DNA of 6,914 nucleotides, taken from NCBI GenBank assembly GCA_002723015.1, contig PBNG01000085.1:19968-26881 (forward strand), in the 5' to 3' direction. This document shows, piece after piece, positions 1-6,413 of the stretch. The DNA is from Roseibacillus sp. GTDB lineage: Bacteria; Verrucomicrobiota; Verrucomicrobiae; Verrucomicrobiales; Akkermansiaceae. The notes beneath the pieces are model-generated. The model was not told the DNA's origin, made no database searches, and saw only the letters and a list, made by a program, of their open reading frames with translations. A program made the translations under genes and the position numbers. Numbering within the stretch: the first letter of the stretch is position 1; each line of letters begins with the position of its first letter.

Positions 1-1485
1 GAGGTCGAGGACGGTCCAGGCCAGTTCCGAACGGTTGAGTCGAGAGAGAGATGGAAGCCCCGCGAGACGGCTGTGATTGTCTGTGATATGTGGGACCTTC
101 ACCACTGCAAGAACGCCGTGGTCCGGGCTACCCAGCTTGCGCCCCGGATGAACGCGCTCCTGGAAGCGGCGAGAGACAGAGGCTCACTCATCATTCACGC
201 TCCCTCTTCGTGCATGAAGTTTTATGAGACTCACCCTGCCCGTAAGCGGGCGCAGTCAGCGCCGGACTCAGGTAATCTCCCGGAAGGCATCGAGCAGTGG
301 ATGACCTGGATCGATGACCGGGAGGAGCAGGCTGGGTACCCTATTGATCATTCCGATGGGGGAGAGGATGACGATCCCTCGGAGCATGCCGAGTGGGCCG
401 AAAAATTAAAGAAGATGGGGCGTAATCCGCGGGCGCCGTGGACCCGCCAGCTCGGTCTGCTTGAGATTGACGGCAGCCGGGATGCCATCACTGACTCTGG
501 AAGGGAAAATTGGAATCTTCTTGAGCAGCATGGAATCAGGAACGTGATTCTCGTTGGAGTGCACACCAACATGTGTGTCCTGGGGCGCCCCTTCGGCCTG
601 CGTCAGCTGGCCAAAAACGGCAAGAATGTGGTCCTGATGAGGGATCTTACGGATACGATGTACAATCCGGCGATGCCGCCGATGGTCAGCCATTTCGGGG
701 GAACTGACCTCATTGTGAACCATATTGAAAAATATGTCTGTCCCACGGTTACCAGTGACCAGATCCTGGGAGGGATTCCCCATCGCTTCGCAGGAGATTC
801 GCGCAAGCACATTGTCTTTCTGATTGGAGAGCGCGAATATGAAACGGAAAAGACCCTTCCGCGCTTCGTGTCCGACCATCTCCTCCCAGCCTTCAGGACG
901 ACGTTTGTCTTTGCGGACCCGGAAGGAGTGGCACGGAACAAGTTCCACGGTGTTGAGGCAGTCCGGGATGCGGACCTGCTCTTTGTCAGTGTCCGGCGAA
1001 GAGCACTACCGAAGGAGGATTTGAAACTACTTCGGAATCACGTTCGGGAAGGAAAGCCCGTGATAGGCATCCGGACTGCCAGTCATGCCTTTTCCCTGAG
1101 AGGCGAGCCTGCGCCTCCGGGGCACTCGGTGTGGGAGGAGTGGGATGCGGAGGTGATCGGGGGGAATTACACCGGGCACCACGGAAATGCCCTGAAAACG
1201 ACAGTTCACTCTACGGAGAAGGGTGATCATTTCCTTGGTAATACGACCCAGGTCCTCTACCAGAGTGGGGGATCACTGTATATCAACAGCCCGATGCGTC
1301 CCGGTCAGAATGTGCTTCTCTCAGGGCGAGTGGAGGGAATTGATCGAGCAGAGCCCCTCGCATGGACCTTCCAGCGCCCTGATGGAGGGAAAACGTTTTA
1401 TACCTCACTCGGGCACATCAGCGATTTTGAGCAGAAAGCCTTTGTTGAGATGCTAATCCGGGCGATTCATTGGTGCTTCGATTAG
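1..1485 (+). CDS. Isochorismatase-family cysteine hydrolase fused to a ThuA-like domain (5' end outside window)
   Basis: The visible part is 494 residues. A GTG at 73 could be taken as a start, but the frame is open to base 1 and the upstream residues (ending WKPRETAVIVCDMWD) form the normal first strand of an isochorismatase fold, so the gene is 5'-truncated by the window. Numbering from base 1, Asp29 in VCDMWD is the expected catalytic aspartate and Cys192 in GVHTNMCVLGRPF the expected nucleophile. The usual catalytic lysine between them is not recognisable. From about residue 268 (HIVFLIGERE) to the end the protein looks like a ThuA-like domain: a Rossmann-like start, VREGKPVIGIRTASHAF, and a C-terminal EPLAWTF...FYTSLGH...AIHW block typical of that family. 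Substrate is unknown; isochorismatase relatives hydrolyse amides or vinyl ethers, and ThuA domains occur in carbohydrate-use proteins. It stands alone before a probable terminator. Family call is firm, function is not. Confidence 0.85.
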   Translation, partial: EVEDGPGQFRTVESRERWKPRETAVIVCDMWDLHHCKNAVVRATQLAPRMNALLEAARDRGSLIIHAPSSCMKFYETHPARKRAQSAPDSGNLPEGIEQWMTWIDDREEQAGYPIDHSDGGEDDDPSEHAEWAEKLKKMGRNPRAPWTRQLGLLEIDGSRDAITDSGRENWNLLEQHGIRNVILVGVHTNMCVLGRPFGLRQLAKNGKNVVLMRDLTDTMYNPAMPPMVSHFGGTDLIVNHIEKYVCPTVTSDQILGGIPHRFAGDSRKHIVFLIGEREYETEKTLPRFVSDHLLPAFRTTFVFADPEGVARNKFHGVEAVRDADLLFVSVRRRALPKEDLKLLRNHVREGKPVIGIRTASHAFSLRGEPAPPGHSVWEEWDAEVIGGNYTGHHGNALKTTVHSTEKGDHFLGNTTQVLYQSGGSLYINSPMRPGQNVLLSGRVEGIDRAEPLAWTFQRPDGGKTFYTSLGHISDFEQKAFVEMLIRAIHWCFD

Positions 1486-1511
1486 GGCATTGCCGGGGCT
1501 CGGGTAGTTGA

Positions 1512-1538
1512 TTCAGGTGAGCGGCGTCCTGAAATTTT
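1512..1538 (+). terminator. Possible weak rho-independent terminator after the hydrolase gene
   Basis: TTCAGG (1512-1517) and CCTGAA (1528-1533) are exact reverse complements around a 10-base GC-rich loop. They are followed by A then TTTT (1535-1538). The position, 26 bases after the hydrolase stop and about 45 bases before the next start, suits a terminator. The stem is only 6 bp and the T run short, so termination may be partial. Confidence 0.4.
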
Positions 1539-1584
1539 GCGCGGTTGACAGAACGGGTGCGAGGCCCGAGTTTTGCGCTCCATC

Positions 1585-2622
1585 ATGAAGAAAGGAACTC
1601 TGATTCAGCTCATTGCCTTGGTCGCATTCTGTGCAGGACTCTCTGCCCAGGAAGATCCCGCGCCTGCGCCCGCCGAGCCCGCACCCGCCGAGCCTGCGCC
1701 TGCGCCTGCTGAGCCTGCACCCGCTGAGGCCGCACCCGCTGAGGCCGCACCCGCTGAGGCCGCACCCGCTGAGGCTGCACCCGCCGATCCTGCGAAGCTG
1801 GTAACGCCTCCAGTGCCTCCAGTGCCTCCGGCACCCAAGGTCCAGGCTGTCCCGGAGGATGTGGCTGCACCACCAGAGGGAGCAGAGAAGACCGAATCAG
1901 GGATTTACTCGAAGGTCCTCCAGGAGGGAACGGGAACCAGTCATCCCAAGGCAGATGAAAAGGTCAGGGTGCACTATTCAGGATGGCAGACGGATGGATA
2001 TAATTTCGACAGCTCGTATAGCAGGGGTGTGCCATCAACCTTTGGGCTCAACGGAGTCATTGCGGGATGGACCGAAGGCGTGCAGTTGATGGTGGAAGGA
2101 GAAAAGCGTCGGTTCTGGATCCCCGGTGAGCTGGCCTACGGGAAGCTGGAGGGAGAGCTGCCACCGATCGGGGAGAACGGAAAGCGTCCGGGGCGACCTC
2201 TCGGCCAGCTCTGTTTCGATATCGAACTGATCAAGATTCTTCGCCCGCATCCGACCCCTGAGAATCTGACTGCGGCGCCGGAAGATGCCCCGGCCAACCC
2301 CTCCGGAGTGGCGTCCAAGGTGATCAAGGCGGGAGCCGGGGAATCAAAGCCAAAGCCTACGGACAACGTGCAGGTACATTACACGGTCTGGACGACGGAT
2401 GGAAAGGTGGTAGATAGCACGTTGCCTAATGAGCGACCAAAGACTCTCCCGCTTAAAAGGACGATCAAGGGCTTCACCGAGGGAGTCCAGATGATGGTGG
2501 AGGGAGAAACGAGAAGGATCTGGGTTCCGACCGACATGGCGTACGGAGCCGCGCCTCCTCCTACCGCGCCCGAGGGCATGCTGGTATTCGAAGTAGAACT
2601 GCTGAAGATTCTCAGCAACTAA
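1585..2622 (+). CDS. Exported peptidyl-prolyl isomerase with two FKBP domains and an Ala/Pro/Glu repeat linker
   Basis: This 345-residue protein starts MKKGTLIQLIALVAFCAGLSAQE, a Sec signal peptide probably cut after Ala21; Cys16 follows Phe, so a lipobox is unlikely. A TTG at 1573 would add four residues and has GAGG eight bases upstream; I prefer the ATG because it gives the usual MKK beginning. Residues 27-67 are Ala/Pro/Glu repeats, then a Pro/Val stretch. FKBP domain 1 (about 105-220) keeps HYSGW, NFDSS, VIAGW (Trp162) and AYG, and has a long loop after AYG. FKBP domain 2 (about 241-343) has HYTVW, VVDST and AYG but carries Phe297 where the pocket tryptophan normally sits. The family catalyses proline cis-trans isomerisation and assists folding; here this would be in the periplasm, with the repeat acting as a flexible spacer. 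Tandem FKBP identity is secure; client proteins are unknown. Confidence 0.93.
   Translation: MKKGTLIQLIALVAFCAGLSAQEDPAPAPAEPAPAEPAPAPAEPAPAEAAPAEAAPAEAAPAEAAPADPAKLVTPPVPPVPPAPKVQAVPEDVAAPPEGAEKTESGIYSKVLQEGTGTSHPKADEKVRVHYSGWQTDGYNFDSSYSRGVPSTFGLNGVIAGWTEGVQLMVEGEKRRFWIPGELAYGKLEGELPPIGENGKRPGRPLGQLCFDIELIKILRPHPTPENLTAAPEDAPANPSGVASKVIKAGAGESKPKPTDNVQVHYTVWTTDGKVVDSTLPNERPKTLPLKRTIKGFTEGVQMMVEGETRRIWVPTDMAYGAAPPPTAPEGMLVFEVELLKILSN
1675..1785 (+). repeat. Tandem 15-bp repeats encoding Glu-(Ala/Pro)-Ala-Pro-Ala
   Basis: GAGGCCGCACCCGCT occurs three times without change at 1726-1740, 1741-1755 and 1756-1770. It is flanked by variants GAGCCTGCACCCGCT (1711-1725) and GAGGCTGCACCCGCC (1771-1785). 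Upstream lie a related 15-mer (1675-1689) and a 21-base variant unit (1690-1710). All are in frame in the FKBP gene, so gain or loss of units changes linker length without a frameshift. A second small tandem follows: CCTCCAGTG at 1807-1815 and 1816-1824, plus a variant at 1825-1833. Confidence 0.95.
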
Positions 2623-2693
2623 GGGCTTGTATCCATGACGGGAGCCACCTGCGGATTCGCTCGTGGGTCTCTCCTCTCCATGGGCTCGGACCC

Positions 2694-2708
2694 CCACTTC
2701 GTAAGTGG
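2694..2708 (+). other. Perfect short inverted repeat over the ATPase start codon
   Basis: CCACTT (2694-2699), a three-base spacer CGT, and AAGTGG (2703-2708) are exact reverse complements. The right arm contains the GTG start (2705-2707) and the spacer plus arm contain the TAA that closes the frame upstream. There is no T run after it, so it is not a standard terminator. In RNA it would hide the GTG start. It may be chance or may mean translation begins further in, for example at the ATG at 2756. Confidence 0.35.
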
Positions 2709-4219
2709 AATCGATTGCTGACAGGACAAAAGAGAGGCCGGTTGCCCTGCTTGAGATGCGGGAGATCGACAAGTCTTTCCCGGGAGTGCAGGCCCTTAAG
2801 GGCGTTGATCTTGACCTGTATTCCGGGGAAGTCCTTGCCCTGCTGGGAGAAAATGGAGCTGGCAAAAGTACCCTGATTAAAATTCTTGGGGGAGCCCACG
2901 CCCCCACTGCGGGGAATGTTCTTGTTGGGGGAAGGGAGGTGGATCTCTCAACTCCCCATGCCAGTCAGGCCGCCGGGATTGGAATCATCTACCAGGAATT
3001 CAATCTGGTGCCGCACCTCAGCGCGCGGGAAAATATTTTCCTGGGGCAGGAAAGCGGAAGGGGAGGTTTTATCGATACGGGAGAGGAACGCCGCAAGGCC
3101 TCCGATCTCTTCCGGCGACTGGGGACTCCCATTGATCCTGAGCAGCGCTGCTCAGACATGACGGTGGCCCAGCAGCAGGTTGTCGAGATCGCCAAGGCTC
3201 TTTCCCAGGACGCAAGGATTCTTGTGATGGACGAACCGAGTGCCACCCTGACACCACAGGAGGTCGAGCGACTTCTTAAGATTGTGAGGGAGCTCCGCAC
3301 TCAGGGACTGGGGATTATTTATATCAGTCACCGTCTTGAGGAGGTCTATGAAATTTCAGATCGCATCATGGTGCTGAGGGATGGGGGTCATGTTGCCACC
3401 AGGCCAACAGGAGAACTCGGCCGGGAAGCTCTCATCGAGCTCATGGTGGGTCGCAAGCTGGAAAATGAGTTTCCCTCCCATGAGCCCAGGATCGGTGATG
3501 AGCGACTTGAAGTCAGGGGATTGAGCAGGGGTACGGCGGTGCGTGATATCTCCTTTTCCGCTCGAGCAGGAGAAATCCTGGCGCTGACCGGCCTTGTTGG
3601 TGCGGGGCGGACCGAGACCGTGCGTCTGCTTTTCGGAGCAGATCAGCCGGATTCCGGATCGATTTCCCTTGATGGAGAGGCCCTGCACTTCAGCAACCCG
3701 CGGCAGGCGATCCGGGCAGGCATCGGCCTGCTGACGGAGGACCGCAAAGGGCAGGGACTCGTCCTGATGCATTCCGTCAGGGAGAACTTTGGTCTTCCCA
3801 ACCTCGAGGAGTTTTCCCGCTGGGGGATGGTGGATCGTGATAATGAGCAAACCAGTTTCAGCAGCTTTGTGGACTCCCTGCGGATCAAGGTCCCACATCA
3901 GGATGAGCTGGCCCGTAATCTTTCCGGGGGGAATCAGCAGAAGGTGGTCCTCGCGAAGTGGCTGCAACGAAATTGTGAAGTGATCATCTTTGATGAACCG
4001 ACCCGGGGTATCGATGTTGGCTCGAAGTATGAGATTTACCTCCTGATCCAGGAACTGGCAGCACAGGGAAAGGTGATCATCATGATCAGTTCGGAGCTGC
4101 CTGAGGTCCTTGGTCTGGCCGATCGGGTTCTCGTCATGCACGAGGGCCGAATTACCGGGGAGACCACTGACGTCAGGAACGCCACGCAGGAGGATATCAT
4201 GCGGATGGCGGTCGCCTGA
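2705..4219 (+). CDS. Sugar ABC importer ATP-binding protein, RbsA/MglA/XylG type (two fused ATPase domains)
   Basis: The 504-residue length and tandem layout are typical of the carbohydrate-uptake-2 ATPases that power import of ribose, galactose, xylose and similar sugars from the cytoplasmic face of the inner membrane. Domain 1 has Walker A GENGAGKST (48-56), Q-loop Gln97 in YQEFN, the family's altered signature MTVAQQQ (152-158), Walker B with Asp176-Glu177 and H-loop His209. Domain 2 has the degenerate Walker A GLVGAGRTE (296-304) lacking lysine, as is normal for this family, then TEDRK, signature LSGGNQQ (406-412), Walker B Asp430-Glu431 in FDEPTRGID, and SSELPE. The GTG start follows directly on an in-frame TAA and has no clear ribosome site; Met18 (ATG at 2756) is an alternative that still keeps every motif. 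No permease or binding-protein gene adjoins it: the FKBP gene lies upstream and argG converges downstream. The sugar cannot be told from the ATPase alone. Confidence 0.94.
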   Translation: MESIADRTKERPVALLEMREIDKSFPGVQALKGVDLDLYSGEVLALLGENGAGKSTLIKILGGAHAPTAGNVLVGGREVDLSTPHASQAAGIGIIYQEFNLVPHLSARENIFLGQESGRGGFIDTGEERRKASDLFRRLGTPIDPEQRCSDMTVAQQQVVEIAKALSQDARILVMDEPSATLTPQEVERLLKIVRELRTQGLGIIYISHRLEEVYEISDRIMVLRDGGHVATRPTGELGREALIELMVGRKLENEFPSHEPRIGDERLEVRGLSRGTAVRDISFSARAGEILALTGLVGAGRTETVRLLFGADQPDSGSISLDGEALHFSNPRQAIRAGIGLLTEDRKGQGLVLMHSVRENFGLPNLEEFSRWGMVDRDNEQTSFSSFVDSLRIKVPHQDELARNLSGGNQQKVVLAKWLQRNCEVIIFDEPTRGIDVGSKYEIYLLIQELAAQGKVIIMISSELPEVLGLADRVLVMHEGRITGETTDVRNATQEDIMRMAVA

Positions 4220-4253
4220 ATCCTGCCAGGACAGATATTTAGGGTGGCTGTTT

Positions 4254-4271
4254 CTCAGTCCTTCTGAGTTG
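4254..4271 (+). terminator. Weak hairpin at the ATPase/argG convergent junction
   Basis: CTCAG (4254-4258) and CTGAG (4264-4268) pair perfectly around a five-base loop and are followed on the + strand by TTGCGTTTG. It overlaps the last codons and stop of argG on the other strand. A 5-bp stem with a broken T run is marginal, but no better terminator is visible in the 35-bp gap between the two convergent genes. Confidence 0.2.
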
Positions 4272-5538
4272 CGTTTGCCTTCAGGCGAAGAGCGTTGAGG
4301 GCGATGAAGCCAGTGGCATCGTCCTGATTGTAGGCCTCTTCTGCGCCTCCTTCCATGGTCGCGACATCCTCGCTGTAGAGGGAAAGGGGTGAGCGCCGGC
4401 CCGCATTGATGATATTCCCCTTGTAGAGCTTGAGCCTGACTTCGCCGGATACGGTCTGCTGTGTCTCCGTGACAAGGGCCTGCAGTGCAAGACGCTCGGG
4501 AGCAAACCAGAAGCCATTGTAGACCATCTGGGCGTATTTGGGAATGAGGCTGTCGCGCAGTTGCATGGCTTCGCGGTCCATGGTGAGGGCTTCGAGATCG
4601 CGATGAGCCGCTAGCAGGATTGTGCCACCCGGGGTTTCGTAGATTCCGCGGGATTTCATGCCCACAAACCGGTTTTCCACGATATCGACCCGTCCGATGC
4701 CGTGCTGGCCACCGAGGGTGTTGAGGACCCGCATGATTCCGTAGGGGCTCAGAAGGGCGTAGCCGTCCCGCTCTCCTTCCGGATTGACGTCTCCAAGCCT
4801 GGCGAGCAGCTCCCCTTGGCCATCGCACTGAAATCCCACCGCATTCCCCTTCTCAAAAAGAAGTTGGAGATAGAGAGGCTGATCGGGGGCCTCCTCGGGT
4901 GAAACGGAGAGGACATACATCTCACGGTCTGCCTCGGTGGTGCCATCGTACCAGGGATCCTCCAGCATACCGGCTTCAAAGGAGATGTGAAGGAGGTTCC
5001 GATCCATCGAGTAGGGCTTTTTCAGGGAAGCCTGCACCGGGATGCCATGAGCGTCGGCGTAGGCAATCATTTCGGTCCGGCCGGGGAACTGATCACGAAA
5101 GCGCTCCTGTCGCCACGGGGCGATGACATCCACCTGGGGTGCCAGACTCGCGGAGCTGAGCTCGAACCGGACCTGATCGTTCCCTTTCCCGGTCGCCCCA
5201 TGGGCGATGGCATCGGCCTCCTCGGCGAGCGCCACATCGAGCATACCCTTCGCGATACAGGGGCGCGCGATCGAGGTGCCGAGGAGATAGCGTCCCTCGT
5301 AAACCGCATTTGCCTGGAACATGGGGAAGATATAGTCCCGGGCAAATGTTTCCCGGAGATCGCCGATAAAGCATTTGCTGGCTCCCGTATTGAGGGCTTT
5401 TTCCTCAAGGCCGTCTAGTTCATCGCCCTGTCCGACGTCTGCGCAATAGGCAATGACGTCCGCGCTGTAGGTCTCCTTCAACCAGGTCAGCAGGACGGAG
5501 GTATCCAGCCCTCCAGAGTAGGCGACGACGATTTTCAT
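4255..5538 (-). CDS. argG: Argininosuccinate synthase
   Basis: The cytoplasmic enzyme joins citrulline and aspartate using ATP to give argininosuccinate, the step before argininosuccinate lyase in arginine synthesis. The chosen start gives 427 residues beginning [15 protein letters not shown], where the ATP-pyrophosphatase loop YSGGLDTS is at 7-14, the usual place. Other family signatures follow: [13 protein letters not shown] (81-93), [13 protein letters not shown] (114-126), [32 protein letters not shown] and [10 protein letters not shown]. The frame stays open upstream to 5685, but the 49 added residues resemble nothing in the family and run into the divergent membrane-protein gene, so I reject that start. 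No Shine-Dalgarno sequence precedes the ATG. The gene is a single unit here with no other arginine gene in view; it converges with the ATPase gene (35 bp gap) and diverges from the TSUP gene. All expected motifs are intact, so it should be active. Confidence 0.97.
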   Translation of the reverse strand: MKIVVAYSGGLDTSVLLTWLKETYSADVIAYCADVGQGDELDGLEEKALNTGASKCFIGDLRETFARDYIFPMFQANAVYEGRYLLGTSIARPCIAKGMLDVALAEEADAIAHGATGKGNDQVRFELSSASLAPQVDVIAPWRQERFRDQFPGRTEMIAYADAHGIPVQASLKKPYSMDRNLLHISFEAGMLEDPWYDGTTEADREMYVLSVSPEEAPDQPLYLQLLFEKGNAVGFQCDGQGELLARLGDVNPEGERDGYALLSPYGIMRVLNTLGGQHGIGRVDIVENRFVGMKSRGIYETPGGTILLAAHRDLEALTMDREAMQLRDSLIPKYAQMVYNGFWFAPERLALQALVTETQQTVSGEVRLKLYKGNIINAGRRSPLSLYSEDVATMEGGAEEAYNQDDATGFIALNALRLKANATQKD

Positions 5539-5657
5539 CGCCGCGGAACTTAAAAGGAGAGGATCGAGAGTCCAGAACCAAGATTGAGGAATGTTGGATG
5601 ACATTAGGGAAGGGGTGGGCTTGTGTCCCCCCGCGTGAAGGGCACACTCTTCCCAGA

Positions 5658-6401
5658 ATGGAGATCGAGTTAACGACAGGCGCATGGATATGGGCGGCTG
5701 TGGCGGCCCTCGCGGTGGGGATCTCGAAGACCGGGTTCGGGGGGATTGGGTTGGTGGCGGTCTCCATCATGGTGGAACTTTTCGGAAAGCCTTCGGTGGG
5801 AATTCTCCTCCCGATGCTGATTTTTGCGGATATGGCGGTGTATCCGGTGTTCCGCAAACACGGGTCCTGGGGTCCGGTGTGGAAACTTCTTCCCCCGACT
5901 GTCTTGGGATGCACCGCGGGATACTTCGTGCTCGACTGGATGCCCGGGGAGTCTGCCCGCAGCGTGGTGGGCGGAATCATCGTGGCAATGGTTGGAATAC
6001 AGCTGTTCCGGAATGTGGGGCGGGAGCGGTTCGATCATCTTGCCCGGTCACGGGGGGCGGGCTTGGCGGCGGGATTCGCGGCGGGTAGTGCGACGATGGT
6101 GGCGAATGCAGCGGGCCCTATCTTCCAGCTCTACCTGCTCTCCCGTCGCTTTGAGAAACTTGAGCTCATTGGGGTGGGAGCGCGCTTTTTCCTTTTGGTC
6201 AATGTCCTCAAGGCACCATTTCTCGGAGGGATGAGCTTCATTAACGGAGAGAGCCTCCTGTTCAATCTCAAGCTTGTTCCCGTGATCCTGCTGGGAATCT
6301 ACCTCGGGCGCCATCTCGTCCACGCCGTGTCGCAGCGTCTGTTCGAGTGGCTCGTGATTCTGTTTGCCCTTGTTGCGGGAGGCAGGCTCGTCCTGCTTTA
6401 G
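5658..6401 (+). CDS. TauE/SafE (TSUP) family membrane protein, putative anion or sulfite exporter
   Basis: This is a 247-residue, very hydrophobic inner-membrane protein with roughly seven to eight predicted membrane spans. It shows the internal duplication of the TSUP family: [12 protein letters not shown] at 20-31 in the first half, and [18 protein letters not shown] at 137-154 (Asn150, Gly153-Pro154) opening the second half. The family moves sulfite, sulfoacetate, taurine-linked or other organic anions; the substrate here cannot be named. I chose ATG 5658 because the membrane span begins at once, as in relatives. An ATG at 5598 would add 20 polar, unfamiliar residues but has GAGGA seven bases upstream, a better ribosome site, so it stays a real alternative. 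It is divergent from argG and ends 12 bp from the convergent M50 gene. No sulfur-metabolism gene is in the window to support a role. Confidence 0.9.
   Translation: MEIELTTGAWIWAAVAALAVGISKTGFGGIGLVAVSIMVELFGKPSVGILLPMLIFADMAVYPVFRKHGSWGPVWKLLPPTVLGCTAGYFVLDWMPGESARSVVGGIIVAMVGIQLFRNVGRERFDHLARSRGAGLAAGFAAGSATMVANAAGPIFQLYLLSRRFEKLELIGVGARFFLLVNVLKAPFLGGMSFINGESLLFNLKLVPVILLGIYLGRHLVHAVSQRLFEWLVILFALVAGGRLVLL
6379..6399 (+). terminator. Hairpin at the 3' end of the TSUP gene
   Basis: GCAGG (6382-6386) and CCTGC (6392-6396) pair around CTCGT. G-T, A-T and G-T pairs outward into TTT (6397-6399) would extend the stem to eight. The hairpin lies inside the last codons and has no separate T run, so a terminator role is only a guess; nothing better is visible in the 12-bp gap to the convergent gene. 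Confidence 0.15.
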
Positions 6402-6413
6402 GGTAGGCAACTC

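Noticed and set aside
406..948. 180-codon - strand open frame inside the hydrolase gene
   Set aside because: It is antisense to the conserved catalytic region and its composition looks random.
1545..1573. TTGACA as a sigma-70 promoter for the FKBP gene
   Set aside because: The -35-like hexamer is perfect, but nothing resembling TATAAT lies 16-19 bases downstream and the start codon would be almost at the transcription start.
1605..1873. Low-complexity Gly/Ala/Ser and Arg/Gln-rich open frames in the repeat tract
   Set aside because: They arise only because the 15-bp repeat lacks stops in several frames; the sense frame has the signal peptide and FKBP domains.
2344..2907. 187-codon - strand open frame over the FKBP/ATPase junction
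   Set aside because: It is antisense to two well-supported genes and has no family-like motifs.
3590..3616. Loss of the Walker A lysine in the second ATPase domain as a sign of decay
   Set aside because: A degenerate second Walker A is normal in RbsA/MglA-type ATPases, and the other motifs are intact.
4221..4231. TCCTGCCAGGA palindrome after the ATPase stop as a terminator
   Set aside because: The central loop would be a single base, which cannot form a stable hairpin, and no T run follows.
3356..4828. 490-codon open frame on the - strand across the ATPase and argG genes
   Set aside because: It runs antisense to the ATPase and in another frame of argG, both of which have full family motifs. 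Its translation is rich in Arg, His and Pro with no recognisable domain, as expected for a shadow of GC-rich coding sequence.
5539..5685. 49-residue N-terminal extension of argG
   Set aside because: The enzyme family starts at [14 protein letters not shown]; the extension is unlike any relative and would overlap the divergent gene.
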